Positions 43,051 to 52,113 of a stretch of 64,000 nucleotides of DNA are shown one piece after another (the stretch's first letter is position 1; each line of letters starts with the position of its first letter). The DNA is from Natronosalvus rutilus (GTDB lineage: Archaea; Halobacteriota; Halobacteria; Halobacteriales; Natrialbaceae). The notes below the pieces were generated by a model. That model saw only the letters and a list, made by a program, of their open reading frames with translations. It was not told where the DNA came from and ran no database searches. The stretch lies in assembly GCF_024204665.1 (NCBI RefSeq), contig NZ_CP100355.1:434001-498000 (forward strand). Reading direction: 5' to 3'. The position numbers were made by a program, and so were the translations under genes.

Positions 43051-44562
43051 ATGAGTCGTATGGTAACGGGCGACGCTAACGAGCGTGATGTACAGACCCA
43101 TCGAACCGCGCGGAACGTCGTTCTCGTCGTTCTCGACACGGCGCGAAAGACGAGCGTCTCGCGGGAGACGATGCCGACGCTTACCCAGCTCGCCGAAGCG
43201 GGGACGACGTTCGAACGCGCGTTCGCGACGGCCCCCTGGACGCTCCCATCGCACGCGTCCCTGTTTACCGGCACCTACACCAGCGAACACGGCGCCCACG
43301 GCGGGCACACCTACCTCGATGAGAACCTCCGGACACTCCCGGAGGCCTTTCGAGACGCCGGCTACGAGACCGTCGGCGTCTCGAACAACACCTGGATCAC
43401 CGACGAGTTCGGCTTCGACCGGGGGTTCGACGACCTCCGTCGCGGCTGGCAGTACATCCAGTCCGATGTCGACATGGGCACCGTCGTTCGCGGCGAGGAC
43501 CTCCGCGAGAAACTCGAGGCGACGCGCGACCGCCTCTTCGAGGGAAACCCGCTGATCAACGCCGCGAACGTCCTCTACAGTGAAGTCCTCCAGCCGAGCG
43601 GCGACGACGGCGCCGACCGGACGACGGCGTGGATCGCCGACTGGCTCCACTCGCGAGAAGACGACCGGCCGTTCTTCCTGTTTTGTAACTACATCGAACC
43701 CCACATCACGTACGATCCCCCTCGAGAATTCGCCGAGCGATTCCTGCCCGACGGCTGGAACTACGAGGCGGCGACGGATATCCGCCAGGACCCCCGGGCC
43801 TACGACTGCGAGGACTACGATCTCTCCGAATCGGCGTTCGCCGCCCTCCACGGCCTCTACCGTGCCGAACTCGCCTACGTCGACAGCCAGCTCGAGCGCC
43901 TCCGGGACGCGCTCCAGTCGGCCGGCGTCTGGGAGGAGACGCTGCTGGTCGTCTGTGGCGACCACGGCGAGAACGTCGGGGACCACGGCTTCTTCGGCCA
44001 CCAGTACAACCTCTACGACACCCTGATCCACGTCCCGCTGGTCGTTCACGGCGGGGCGTTCACCGACGGCGGGCGACGGACGGACTTCGTTCAGTTGCTC
44101 GACCTGCCCGAGACGGTACTCGAGGCGACTGGCGTGTCGGATCCGGACCTCGAGGCTCAGAGCCGGGGGCGGTCGTTCCATCCCGACGCGATCACCGAGA
44201 CGAGGGACGCGGTGTTTGCCGAGTACGTCGCCCCCCAGCCGTCGATCGAACGCCTCGAGGCCCGGTTCGGATCGCTTCCAGAGCAGGTCTACACCTACGA
44301 CCGTCGGCTACGAGCGATCCGCACGGACCAGTACAAGTACGTCTGTGGCGACGACGGGTTCGAGTGCCTGCACGCTATCTCGAGCGATCCGGCCGAGACG
44401 GTCGACCTGTCCGACCAGAATCGCGACCGCGTCGGGGCGCTTCGCGAGCGACTCGAGGCACACTTCGAGGGCGTCGATACCGTTGAACACCCCGCCGAGG
44501 GAGCCGCTCCGGAGATGGCGGACTCGACGAAGGATCGACTAGCCGACCTCGGGTATCTCTAG
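43051..44562 (+). CDS. Sulfatase-fold enzyme with Thr at the catalytic position
   Basis: 503 residues, alkaline-phosphatase superfamily. Metal site residues: RNVVLVVLDTARK (Asp29), CGDHGENVGDHGFFGHQ and later conserved His. The stretch that in sulfatases is C/S-x-P-x-R, with the residue turned into formylglycine, is T64-L-P-S-H here, so it cannot be a formylglycine sulfatase. Thr as nucleophile is found in phosphotransferases such as LtaS, so a phospho-group hydrolase or transferase is likelier. No signal peptide, hence cytosolic. It ends in DRLADLGYL, like the next gene. Confidence 0.8.
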   Translation: MSRMVTGDANERDVQTHRTARNVVLVVLDTARKTSVSRETMPTLTQLAEAGTTFERAFATAPWTLPSHASLFTGTYTSEHGAHGGHTYLDENLRTLPEAFRDAGYETVGVSNNTWITDEFGFDRGFDDLRRGWQYIQSDVDMGTVVRGEDLREKLEATRDRLFEGNPLINAANVLYSEVLQPSGDDGADRTTAWIADWLHSREDDRPFFLFCNYIEPHITYDPPREFAERFLPDGWNYEAATDIRQDPRAYDCEDYDLSESAFAALHGLYRAELAYVDSQLERLRDALQSAGVWEETLLVVCGDHGENVGDHGFFGHQYNLYDTLIHVPLVVHGGAFTDGGRRTDFVQLLDLPETVLEATGVSDPDLEAQSRGRSFHPDAITETRDAVFAEYVAPQPSIERLEARFGSLPEQVYTYDRRLRAIRTDQYKYVCGDDGFECLHAISSDPAETVDLSDQNRDRVGALRERLEAHFEGVDTVEHPAEGAAPEMADSTKDRLADLGYL

Positions 44563-44835
44563 CTGGCTCGGCCCGGATCAGCGAAGGCGAGCACAAGCGC
44601 TGTTCGGCGTTTGGAGACGCATCAACCAGTGAAACAGTCAACCAGCGTGGGTGTTTAACCCGGTCGAGCTCTCGGCCAGATCGGTTTGGAGCGTGAATTT
44701 CAGGGTTTAACGCCACGATAATGAAGGGCGACCCGTGTATTGGAATCCGTATGAAGCCATTCCGAATCGACCCCTGTCCAGACTCAGTGGATGTGGACGG
44801 CCGGAAACACCAACTCATGGGGAGGCGGTGAGAGG

Positions 44836-46524
44836 ATGACAGGACGACACAATCGATCGAATGGGACATCGACGACGGACCGAACAACCGACGACTCAGG
44901 CCTCGACGTACTACTAATCGGTATCGACGCTGGCTGTCTACCGGTCTTCGAACGACTCTACGAGGAAGGACGCATTCCGAACCTCGAGCGACTCTGTACC
45001 GGGCCCGGGAACGTCTCGGCCCCGCTCGAGTCACAGATTCCGCCGTGGACGCCGAGCGCGTGGCCGTCGATTTTCACCGGCGTCAATCCCGGCAAACACG
45101 GCGTCGTCGGCTTCGTCGGTTACGACGGCTACGACTGGCACGTCTCCAGCAATGACGACGTCCAGGAACGCTCGCTCTGGTCACTCCTGGATCACCACGA
45201 TCGCTCGAGCGTCGTCGTGAACGTACCGGTGACCCACCCCCCAGACGAATTCGACGGCGCGATCATCCCCGGGTTCATCGGTCCGGAGAACCCGAAGTGT
45301 CACCCCGAAGGAACGCTCGAGGACGTTCGGGAAGCCATCGGCGAGTACCGCGTCTATCCATGCTACACTCGAGGCGACGAGTCGGTCTCCGACCGCGAGA
45401 AGATGGCCGAGTACCAGCGCCTCATTCGCATGCGCGGGGAAGCGTTCCGGTATCTCGTCGGCAAGCACGAGCCGGACTTCGGGTTCGTCCAGTTCCAGAA
45501 GACCGACACCGTCTTTCACGAGTTCGCGGGTGACCCCGACAAGGTCGAGACGGTGTACGAGGCGACGGACGACCAGATCGGGAAGATTCTGGAGGAGTGT
45601 GACCCAGACACCGTCTTCGTCGTGAGCGATCACGGGATGGGGCCGTACGAGGGCTACGAATTCCGGATCAACGAATTTCTCGAGGAGGCAGGATACCTCG
45701 AGACGACGACCAGCGGGAAGGGGATGCCCTCGTGGCAGCCCATGCGCCACCAGCTTCGAGAAGGGAAAGATTGTGACAGCTGGGAACCGACGATGGCCGA
45801 GCGAGCGGCCGCCGTCGCCGCGAGGTTCGGCATTACCGCCAGACGGGCTCGAATTGCCCTCGAGCGGGTCGGTCTCGCTGACCACGTTATCAAGTACGCC
45901 CCGCAGAACGTCGCTCGGACGGCCAACCGGCAGGTCGACTTCGCCGCCTCGCAGGCGTACGTCCGCGCTCGAACCGAACTCGGCGTTCGGATCAACCTCG
46001 AGGGGCGAGAGCCCAACGGCGTCGTCTCGCCGTCGGAGTACGACGCCCTCCGCGAGTCGTTGATGGCGGATCTTCGAAGCGTCGAGACGCCCGACGGGGA
46101 GCCAGTCTTCGAGACGGTCGCCCCTCGAGAGGAGTACTTCCACGGACCCTACGAGGAACACGCCGTCGACATCGTGACGATTCCTGCCGACTTCGAACAC
46201 GCGCTCTCGGAGGAATTGCTTGGCGAACAGTTCGGTCCCGTCGAACCGTGGAATCACAAACTCGACGGCGTCTTCGCCGCGAGCGGAGCAGGAATCGACG
46301 AGAACGCAGCGCTTGGATACCCATCCATCTACGACGTGGCACCGACCGTGCTAGCCGCACTGGGGATTCCCCAGAGCGATCGGATGGACGGGACGGTACT
46401 TCCAATCGTTGACTCGCTGGGAACCGAGGCGTATCCGACTGCCGCCGAATCGACGCCGGCAAATCGCGACGGTGCAGACGAGACGGTAACCGCTCGTCTC
46501 GCCGACCTCGGGTATATGAACTGA
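44836..46524 (+). CDS. Alkaline-phosphatase-superfamily phosphodiesterase
   Basis: 562 residues from ATG 44836, preceded by GGAGG (44821-44825), a good Shine-Dalgarno at 10 nt. Seen: VLLIGIDAGCLPVFERL (Asp31), nucleophile Thr72 in IPPWTPSAWPSIFTGVNPGK, SDHGMGP, and a later His-containing metal site. This is the type I phosphodiesterase/nucleotide pyrophosphatase branch. It is common in archaeal glycosylation clusters. No signal peptide. Ends in TARLADLGYMN, nearly the same as the upstream protein. Likely acts on a phosphorylated sugar or lipid carrier; this is inference. Confidence 0.85.
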   Translation: MTGRHNRSNGTSTTDRTTDDSGLDVLLIGIDAGCLPVFERLYEEGRIPNLERLCTGPGNVSAPLESQIPPWTPSAWPSIFTGVNPGKHGVVGFVGYDGYDWHVSSNDDVQERSLWSLLDHHDRSSVVVNVPVTHPPDEFDGAIIPGFIGPENPKCHPEGTLEDVREAIGEYRVYPCYTRGDESVSDREKMAEYQRLIRMRGEAFRYLVGKHEPDFGFVQFQKTDTVFHEFAGDPDKVETVYEATDDQIGKILEECDPDTVFVVSDHGMGPYEGYEFRINEFLEEAGYLETTTSGKGMPSWQPMRHQLREGKDCDSWEPTMAERAAAVAARFGITARRARIALERVGLADHVIKYAPQNVARTANRQVDFAASQAYVRARTELGVRINLEGREPNGVVSPSEYDALRESLMADLRSVETPDGEPVFETVAPREEYFHGPYEEHAVDIVTIPADFEHALSEELLGEQFGPVEPWNHKLDGVFAASGAGIDENAALGYPSIYDVAPTVLAALGIPQSDRMDGTVLPIVDSLGTEAYPTAAESTPANRDGADETVTARLADLGYMN

Positions 46525-46609
46525 CCGTTTCAGCCAGTGGAACAGTCGCTCGGTCTTATTTTACTCATAAGTATTGTCCCCGTCGCCAATAGGACAGGTA
46601 TACTGGCAC

Positions 46610-47269
46610 ATGGGCTTCGTAGCACACGTTTCACTGTTGCACCCGGACCTCGTTCTCGTACCCACGATACGGGCAAAGCCGGATGTGACGATACGATACG
46701 AGTACGGTGTCGTGACCGACGGGGGTGAACGGTGCTTTGTCTCGGTGTTTGGCGACGACCTCGAACGAGTCGAGGAGAGAATGGCCGACGACCACACCAT
46801 TTCGAATCCGGTCCGGGTAGCGACGTTCGAAGGGCGAGCGATTTACCAGCTATCCATCGAGACGAACCTCGAGATCGTTCCGTACCGATGTGCTGCCAGG
46901 GGCGTTTTCGTGTTCGAGACGATCAGCAACGAGAAGGGGTGGACAGTCCGGATACACGTCCCGGACCGGGAGGCGCTATCAGCGTTTCGCGAGTACTGTC
47001 GGTCCTGGTCGATCACGTTTCGAGTTAATCGGCTGTCCCAGTCGACGGCCGAGGACGACGACGACACCTACTTTCTCACAGAACAGCAACACGAGATTCT
47101 CTCGAAAGCGTACTACTCCGGATACTTCGAGATCCCGCGTCGTGCCTCCCAGAACGACCTGGCGAATCAGCTCGGAATCTCGACTTCGGCGGTCTCTCAG
47201 CGGATTCGCCGTGCCGTCGCCGAGCTGATCGAGTCGACCCTCGAGAACGATCGAACGCCCGATCGCTAA
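46610..47269 (+). CDS. Bat-type HTH_10 transcriptional regulator
   Basis: 219 residues from ATG 46610 (MGFVAHVSLLHPDLVL). N-terminal ligand-binding-like half; C-terminal HTH_10 (about 160-215): LTEQQHEILSKAYYSGYFEI, then PRRASQNDLANQLGISTSAV and SQRIRRAVAEL. Same family as bacterio-opsin activator Bat. It sits between the two phosphatase-fold genes and the beta-helix gene, so it probably controls the cluster. No receiver or PAS domain. Confidence 0.87.
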   Translation: MGFVAHVSLLHPDLVLVPTIRAKPDVTIRYEYGVVTDGGERCFVSVFGDDLERVEERMADDHTISNPVRVATFEGRAIYQLSIETNLEIVPYRCAARGVFVFETISNEKGWTVRIHVPDREALSAFREYCRSWSITFRVNRLSQSTAEDDDDTYFLTEQQHEILSKAYYSGYFEIPRRASQNDLANQLGISTSAVSQRIRRAVAELIESTLENDRTPDR

Positions 47270-47746
47270 GTCGCGAACTGACCGCCTCGTCCGCTAAATA
47301 GGCTCATCGACAACACCACCCCGACAATGTGGTGTCGCGATCCACCTTCAGTTCCAGTACCAGCGATTCTCGGCACCTGAGAACGCGCCCGTTCGTGAGC
47401 GACGCGCGCGTCTACCCGTATCTGACCGTCCCACGGGTTCCGAGCACAGAATCGCATCTCGCCTGCCCCTGCAAGTCGGTGGGACTGGGTGGGACAGTGG
47501 GTGACCCACGGTTGTTAGACGTTCCCACCCGGCAGTGACAATGGTTCGACGGTCTTCGCTCCTGAAACAGAATACGGGCCTTATAAGGACCCAGAACACC
47601 GTTTAGAGCCATGTTGCATCTGGTAAAACAATCATAACACGATATTTCCGAGATTATCACTCGGATAATCCGACCCGTCTTAAAGGCTGGATATCCGAAT
47701 CCATAGATATTGGCCCGGGACGTTACTCTAAACAAAGTGAATATCA
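47270..47746. other. AT-richer intergenic region before the beta-helix gene
   Basis: 477 bp, lower G+C from about 47560 onward. A TATA-like palindrome CCTTATAAGG lies near 47577-47588 and another CTTAAAGG near 47683. The second would give a transcript with a leader of about 40 nt before ATG 47747. Short open frames on both strands are not supported as genes. Confidence 0.4.
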
Positions 47747-49387
47747 ATGGCGAAACGAAGTGGTGCAAAATATTCGGGTACTCAACCTTTGGATTTCCAA
47801 AACGAATCCCAGGCAGGAGACGAGCACAACTCATCGAACAACGACGGACGTTCGCGGCGCGCATTTATGGGCGGGGTCGCCGCTGCCGGCGCTTCTCTCG
47901 TGGGAATGACCGCGAGTGCCAGCGCAGCAACGGGCACGTACAGTCACTATTACGACGAGTACAGCAACGTCATCGACGTCACCGACGCGGGTGCTGATAA
48001 CACGGGATCGAAATCGATCACCCCCGTGCTCGAGAAACTGCGCGCGGACGATACGCTGCTGGTCTTCCCCGAGGGCCGGTATTACATCGACGAACAGCTC
48101 CGGTTTACTGGCTTCGACAACTTCGGCATGGTTGGGGAGAACGCGACGCTCGTGCCCGCGAACTACTACAACTTCGACGGCCCGCAGTACCGGCTCTTCC
48201 GTCTCGGCGTCGGCTACAGACCAGGACGCCGTCTTCGTTTCGAGGGATTCGACATCGACCAGACGGCCCCCGACACCGGGATTCGCGTCATCGAGGCCCA
48301 CGTCTCCGATCGCCTCGAGGTGCGCGACATCAACATCAAAGGCCAGCACGACAGCGGGACGTGGGGACCAGGCCTGTTCAACGTCACTGATTCGAGCGGC
48401 TACGGCATCGTCGAGCGCTTCCGCGCCCCCCAGGGTGGCGAGTGGATCGACAACACCCCGACCGCCGGCGAACGCTGGCGCGGGCCGACCGGCATCCTGG
48501 CCAACCAGAACGCCGGCACCCTCGAGTTCAAACACTGTACGCTCGGTGCCTTCCCCGACAACGGTCTCTACGCCGCCGGCGGAAGCGGGAAAATCATCGT
48601 GAGTGGTGGCACCTACCGGAACAGTAACGGCGCGAACATCCGCGTCGGTGGCAACGGCAGCGAGATCAACTGGCCAAGCGTCAAAATCGACGACACCCGT
48701 CCGGAGGACGAGGGCCAGCGCGGAATCCGGATCGAGAACGGCAAGAACCTGCGTATCAAGGGAGCGGCCGTCGAAACCACCTCCCCGATGCCGACCAGTC
48801 ACGCGATCTCGGTGATGCCCACCTGTGACAGCACTCGAATCGAGCGCGTCCGCATTGACATGCAGGGCAACGACGTCAATCACGGCATCGTCGTCTCCCC
48901 CAACTGCGGGGAGGTCATCATCGTCGAGACGCAGATCAACCACGAAACCGCCGGCGGCTACCCGCTGTGGATCCGCAACACGAACGCGACCGACCGCGTG
49001 CTCGCCGAATACCTCACGATCACCGGCGAGGCAGGCGACGCCTCCGGATTCCGTGACGGCATCCGCGTCGAGCGAGACAACTGCCGGTTCAACGTGACCG
49101 AGGTCAACCAGTCCGCGCGCAGTGGCGCCACCCGAAACGCGATCACGTCGACCGCCGACGACCTGACGGTCTGGAAGAGTACCCTTCGCGCGAGCAAGTA
49201 CCCCTACGTCGACCTCGGAGACGACAATCTCGTCATGTCTTCCGATCTCGAATCGACCGGCGGCAAACAGGCGGCCTGCCTGTACGATTCGGTGAACGGT
49301 GTCTCGTTCAAGTACAACCGTCTCGTCAACGGCATCCGCGACTTCGGCGCGAGTAACGTCTACACCTACTCGAACACGTCATCCTGA
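47747..49387 (+). CDS. Tat-exported right-handed beta-helix protein
   Basis: 546 residues. The twin arginine (SRRAFMGGVAAAGASL, Arg37-38) and cleavage after ASASA near residue 60 give a Tat signal without lipobox, so the protein is released or held in the cell envelope. From residue 75 it begins like pectate-lyase-type folds (VIDVTDAGADNTGSKSI) followed by many short strands with Asn/Gly turns typical of a parallel beta-helix (for example IIVSGGTYRNSNGANIRVGG). A polysaccharide lyase or glycan-binding role is likely; catalytic residues are not evident. Confidence 0.85.
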   Translation: MAKRSGAKYSGTQPLDFQNESQAGDEHNSSNNDGRSRRAFMGGVAAAGASLVGMTASASAATGTYSHYYDEYSNVIDVTDAGADNTGSKSITPVLEKLRADDTLLVFPEGRYYIDEQLRFTGFDNFGMVGENATLVPANYYNFDGPQYRLFRLGVGYRPGRRLRFEGFDIDQTAPDTGIRVIEAHVSDRLEVRDINIKGQHDSGTWGPGLFNVTDSSGYGIVERFRAPQGGEWIDNTPTAGERWRGPTGILANQNAGTLEFKHCTLGAFPDNGLYAAGGSGKIIVSGGTYRNSNGANIRVGGNGSEINWPSVKIDDTRPEDEGQRGIRIENGKNLRIKGAAVETTSPMPTSHAISVMPTCDSTRIERVRIDMQGNDVNHGIVVSPNCGEVIIVETQINHETAGGYPLWIRNTNATDRVLAEYLTITGEAGDASGFRDGIRVERDNCRFNVTEVNQSARSGATRNAITSTADDLTVWKSTLRASKYPYVDLGDDNLVMSSDLESTGGKQAACLYDSVNGVSFKYNRLVNGIRDFGASNVYTYSNTSS

Positions 49388-49547
49388 ACGCCAGACGGGA
49401 GCCTGGTTCGGGCGTAATAGCTGCCGGGAAACGCTACTTAGTCCCCCTATAATAACACGCTGTCAGGCTGTTTGTCCACCCAGTGACTGTGTCGGATATC
49501 GATCGAGGTGGGGCGGTGGAACCACGTCTCAGGTTCCGGAGGCAGCC

Positions 49548-51182
49548 ATGAACCGGAGTATTGCCAGCGGTGTCCTCTCAGTCGTCAGCGGCAAGGTCGT
49601 CGTTCTCGTGGTGACGGCCATTTCGACCCCGCTTCTGTACCGACTACTCGGAGTCTCCCAGTTCGGCGAATACTCGTTCCTGCTCTCGGTGTTCGCCATC
49701 TACATGATCTTCGTGAGTTCCGGAATCACCGACGGCGTTCGAAAGTTCCTCGCCGAGGATCGAGGTGCCGATAACTGGGAAGCCCACGTCGTCGGTTTCT
49801 ACTTTCGACTCGCAATCGTGTTCGCCATTACGGGCGCCGCACTCATGGTCGTCGCAGCGAGGTTCGGCCTCGTCTCGGCAGCGTTCGGTGAGCGGTTCGT
49901 TCCGTACTTTTACGTACTTGCCCTCCTCGTCATCACGGCCCAGTTCCGCGATTACGCTCGAAAGACGCTCATGGGCTTTGGCCTCGAGCGCTACTCCGAA
50001 CCGTTGAAGGTCCTCGATACGGTCGGCTTCGTCCTCATCGCGATTCCGCTCACGGCTCTCGGATTCGGCGTGGCGGGGGCGCTCGCCGGCCACCTGATCG
50101 CGAGTCTGTCGGTCGGGCTCGCCGGGCTGTACGTGATCAATCGACGACAGTCGCTGTCGAGTGTGTTCACCACGCCGTCGTCGCGATTTCCCCGGCGCGA
50201 GATGCTCACGTTCAACTCGATGAGCATCGTCCTCGTCTTCCTCCTGATGTCGCTGTATCACGTCGACATCATCATGTTACAGCGATTCAGGGTCAGTTCG
50301 GAGGTCGGGAACTACAAAGCGGCGCTCACGCTCGCGGAGTTCCTCTGGTTCGTCCCGCTCGCCTTGCAGACGGTGTACGTTCACTCGACGTCGGAACTCT
50401 GGTCACAAAACCGGTACCAGAAGATATCGTCGCTCGCCTCCCGAACGACTCGGTACACGTTCCTCCTGACGGCCGTCATGGCCATCGGCCTCGCCGCGCT
50501 GGCAGACGTCGCCGTACCGCTCTACTTCGGGTCCGACGCGGAACCTGCCGTCGAACCACTCATACTCCTGTTGCCCGGCGCACTCGGATTCGCACTTGCA
50601 CGCCCAATCCTCGCGATTTCACAGGGGAACGGACAGCTCCGGTATCCCGTTGCTTCGACCGGCGTCGCCGCCGGAATCAACGTCGTCCTCAACTTCCTGT
50701 TGATTCCCAGATTCGGCATGCACGGCGCGGCGGTCGCGACGAGCATCGGGTACGGATCGATGTTCGCCTTCCACATCGTGAGTGCTCGAACGATCGGATT
50801 CAACCCGCTCTCGGACGCACGACTCAGTCAGGCTATGGCGACCGCCGGACTCGCAGGGCTGCCGATCTTCGCGCTCGCAACCGCCATCCAGAACCCGTGG
50901 ATCGCGCTCGTCGTGGTTCCGCCGGTCGGACTCGCCATATTCGTCGGGTTCGCGATTCTGCTCGGTGCACTCGAGCCCTCCGAACCGTTCGAAATTCTCG
51001 CGATCGCGCCAGATCCGATCGGTTCCGTCGCGGGCAAGCTCTGTCGGCGCCTCCAGACGACGCCGGGTGAGTCACCGATCGCGATGGGACAGAGTCTGCT
51101 CGTCGCGATCGGACTATCGCTGCTGGTTTCCGGCCTCGTTCTCAGCCTGGTCGGCCCGGGAATCGGGATGGCCCACCCCTGA
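49548..51182 (+). CDS. Polysaccharide/oligosaccharide flippase (Wzx/AglR-like)
   Basis: 544 residues from ATG 49548, with GGAGG at 49538-49542. About 14 helices; N-terminus GVLSVVSGKVVVLVVTAIST followed by PLLYRLLGVSQFGEYSFL, the usual opening of the MATE-like polysaccharide exporter family. It would flip lipid-linked glycans from the inner to the outer face of the membrane. It is the only flippase seen in the window. Confidence 0.9.
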   Translation: MNRSIASGVLSVVSGKVVVLVVTAISTPLLYRLLGVSQFGEYSFLLSVFAIYMIFVSSGITDGVRKFLAEDRGADNWEAHVVGFYFRLAIVFAITGAALMVVAARFGLVSAAFGERFVPYFYVLALLVITAQFRDYARKTLMGFGLERYSEPLKVLDTVGFVLIAIPLTALGFGVAGALAGHLIASLSVGLAGLYVINRRQSLSSVFTTPSSRFPRREMLTFNSMSIVLVFLLMSLYHVDIIMLQRFRVSSEVGNYKAALTLAEFLWFVPLALQTVYVHSTSELWSQNRYQKISSLASRTTRYTFLLTAVMAIGLAALADVAVPLYFGSDAEPAVEPLILLLPGALGFALARPILAISQGNGQLRYPVASTGVAAGINVVLNFLLIPRFGMHGAAVATSIGYGSMFAFHIVSARTIGFNPLSDARLSQAMATAGLAGLPIFALATAIQNPWIALVVVPPVGLAIFVGFAILLGALEPSEPFEILAIAPDPIGSVAGKLCRRLQTTPGESPIAMGQSLLVAIGLSLLVSGLVLSLVGPGIGMAHP

Positions 51183-51421
51183 TCGGCAGGCGCTCTCACA
51201 GGCCCGCGACTGCAGCCGTAGACAGCTAACACGAATATTTTTGGAAGAAGGGTTTACAAGAGGGACGTTCCTAGTTTCCACAATGGACATTCGGCTGAAG
51301 CGGCTGTGGTGCCCGTGATCGGTGGGACCACCGATCGAGACGCGACAGGGGCGGCGACTGGCGGGCCGGATCGATGGGAAGTCCCGATTACCCGCAGACG
51401 CATCACCGTGAAGAGATTGCA

Positions 51422-51865
51422 ATGAACGCTACCAGGAACGAACACACCGACGTGCTGCTGATCGAAGACAATCCTGGCGACATCCGCCTGATAGAGGAAG
51501 CCTTCGGGGCACACAGCGAGGACGTAACGCTCTCCGTCGTCCACGACGGTATCGCGGCGCTCGACTTTCTCTTTCAACGTGGGGAGTACGCCGACAGTCC
51601 CACCCCGGGGCTCGTCTTGCTCGACCTCAACCTCCCGCGGAAAAATGGCGACGAAATCCTCGAGGAGATGAAGAACGAACCGACGCTCCGGCGGATTCCG
51701 GTCGTCGTGCTCACCAGTTCACAGGCGCGCGAAGACGTGCTGCGGACGTACGACAAGTGTGCAAACGCGTTTCTCACGAAGCCGATCGACCCCAGCGCGT
51801 TCCTCGAGATTATCGAGTCAGTCAGGGAGTTCTGGCTGTCGACCGCTAGACTCCCTGACAGTTGA
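51422..51865 (+). CDS. Stand-alone response-regulator receiver
   Basis: 147 residues from ATG 51422. CheY-like: acidic pocket LLIEDN (Glu15-Asp16), phospho-acceptor Asp68 in LVLLDLNLPRKNGDE, Thr in VVVLTSSQ, Lys in NAFLTKPID. It is close to the Rcp1/phytochrome-type receivers common in haloarchaea. No output domain and no kinase nearby, so it should work by protein contact. Its presence inside the surface cluster suggests a regulatory link. Confidence 0.9.
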   Translation: MNATRNEHTDVLLIEDNPGDIRLIEEAFGAHSEDVTLSVVHDGIAALDFLFQRGEYADSPTPGLVLLDLNLPRKNGDEILEEMKNEPTLRRIPVVVLTSSQAREDVLRTYDKCANAFLTKPIDPSAFLEIIESVREFWLSTARLPDS

Positions 51866-52113
51866 GGGAGAACGCGGCAGTCACTCGATCTAGTGTTCGA
51901 GGAGTTCGTTCTCGAGCACGAGATTAGCATAAACACGAACACGAGTACGAGCACGAACACGGTGAAAATCATCGCGAACAGCACGGGTGCCGTGCCGATT
52001 GCGGTCACCAGGAGGATCGTGGTCGTGGTCGTAGTCGTGGTCGAGGTGAGATCACGCTCGCGGTCGAACTCGACGTCTCACTCCGACCCTGGACAAATGG
52101 TCCGCACCTCCCA

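Noticed and set aside
47412-47864. 150-residue minus-strand frame upstream of the beta-helix gene
   Set aside because: Runs into the coding region of the Tat beta-helix gene on the other strand and has no similarity; AT-rich promoter DNA.
51866-52113. Thr-rich, strongly hydrophobic minus-strand segment (TTTTILLVTAIGTAP, then FVLVLVFVFMLI) between receiver and deacetylase-like genes
   Set aside because: Looks like a single-helix microprotein, but it has no proper start codon and its frame runs antisense into the receiver gene; a plus-strand frame is equally open. Left as unresolved.
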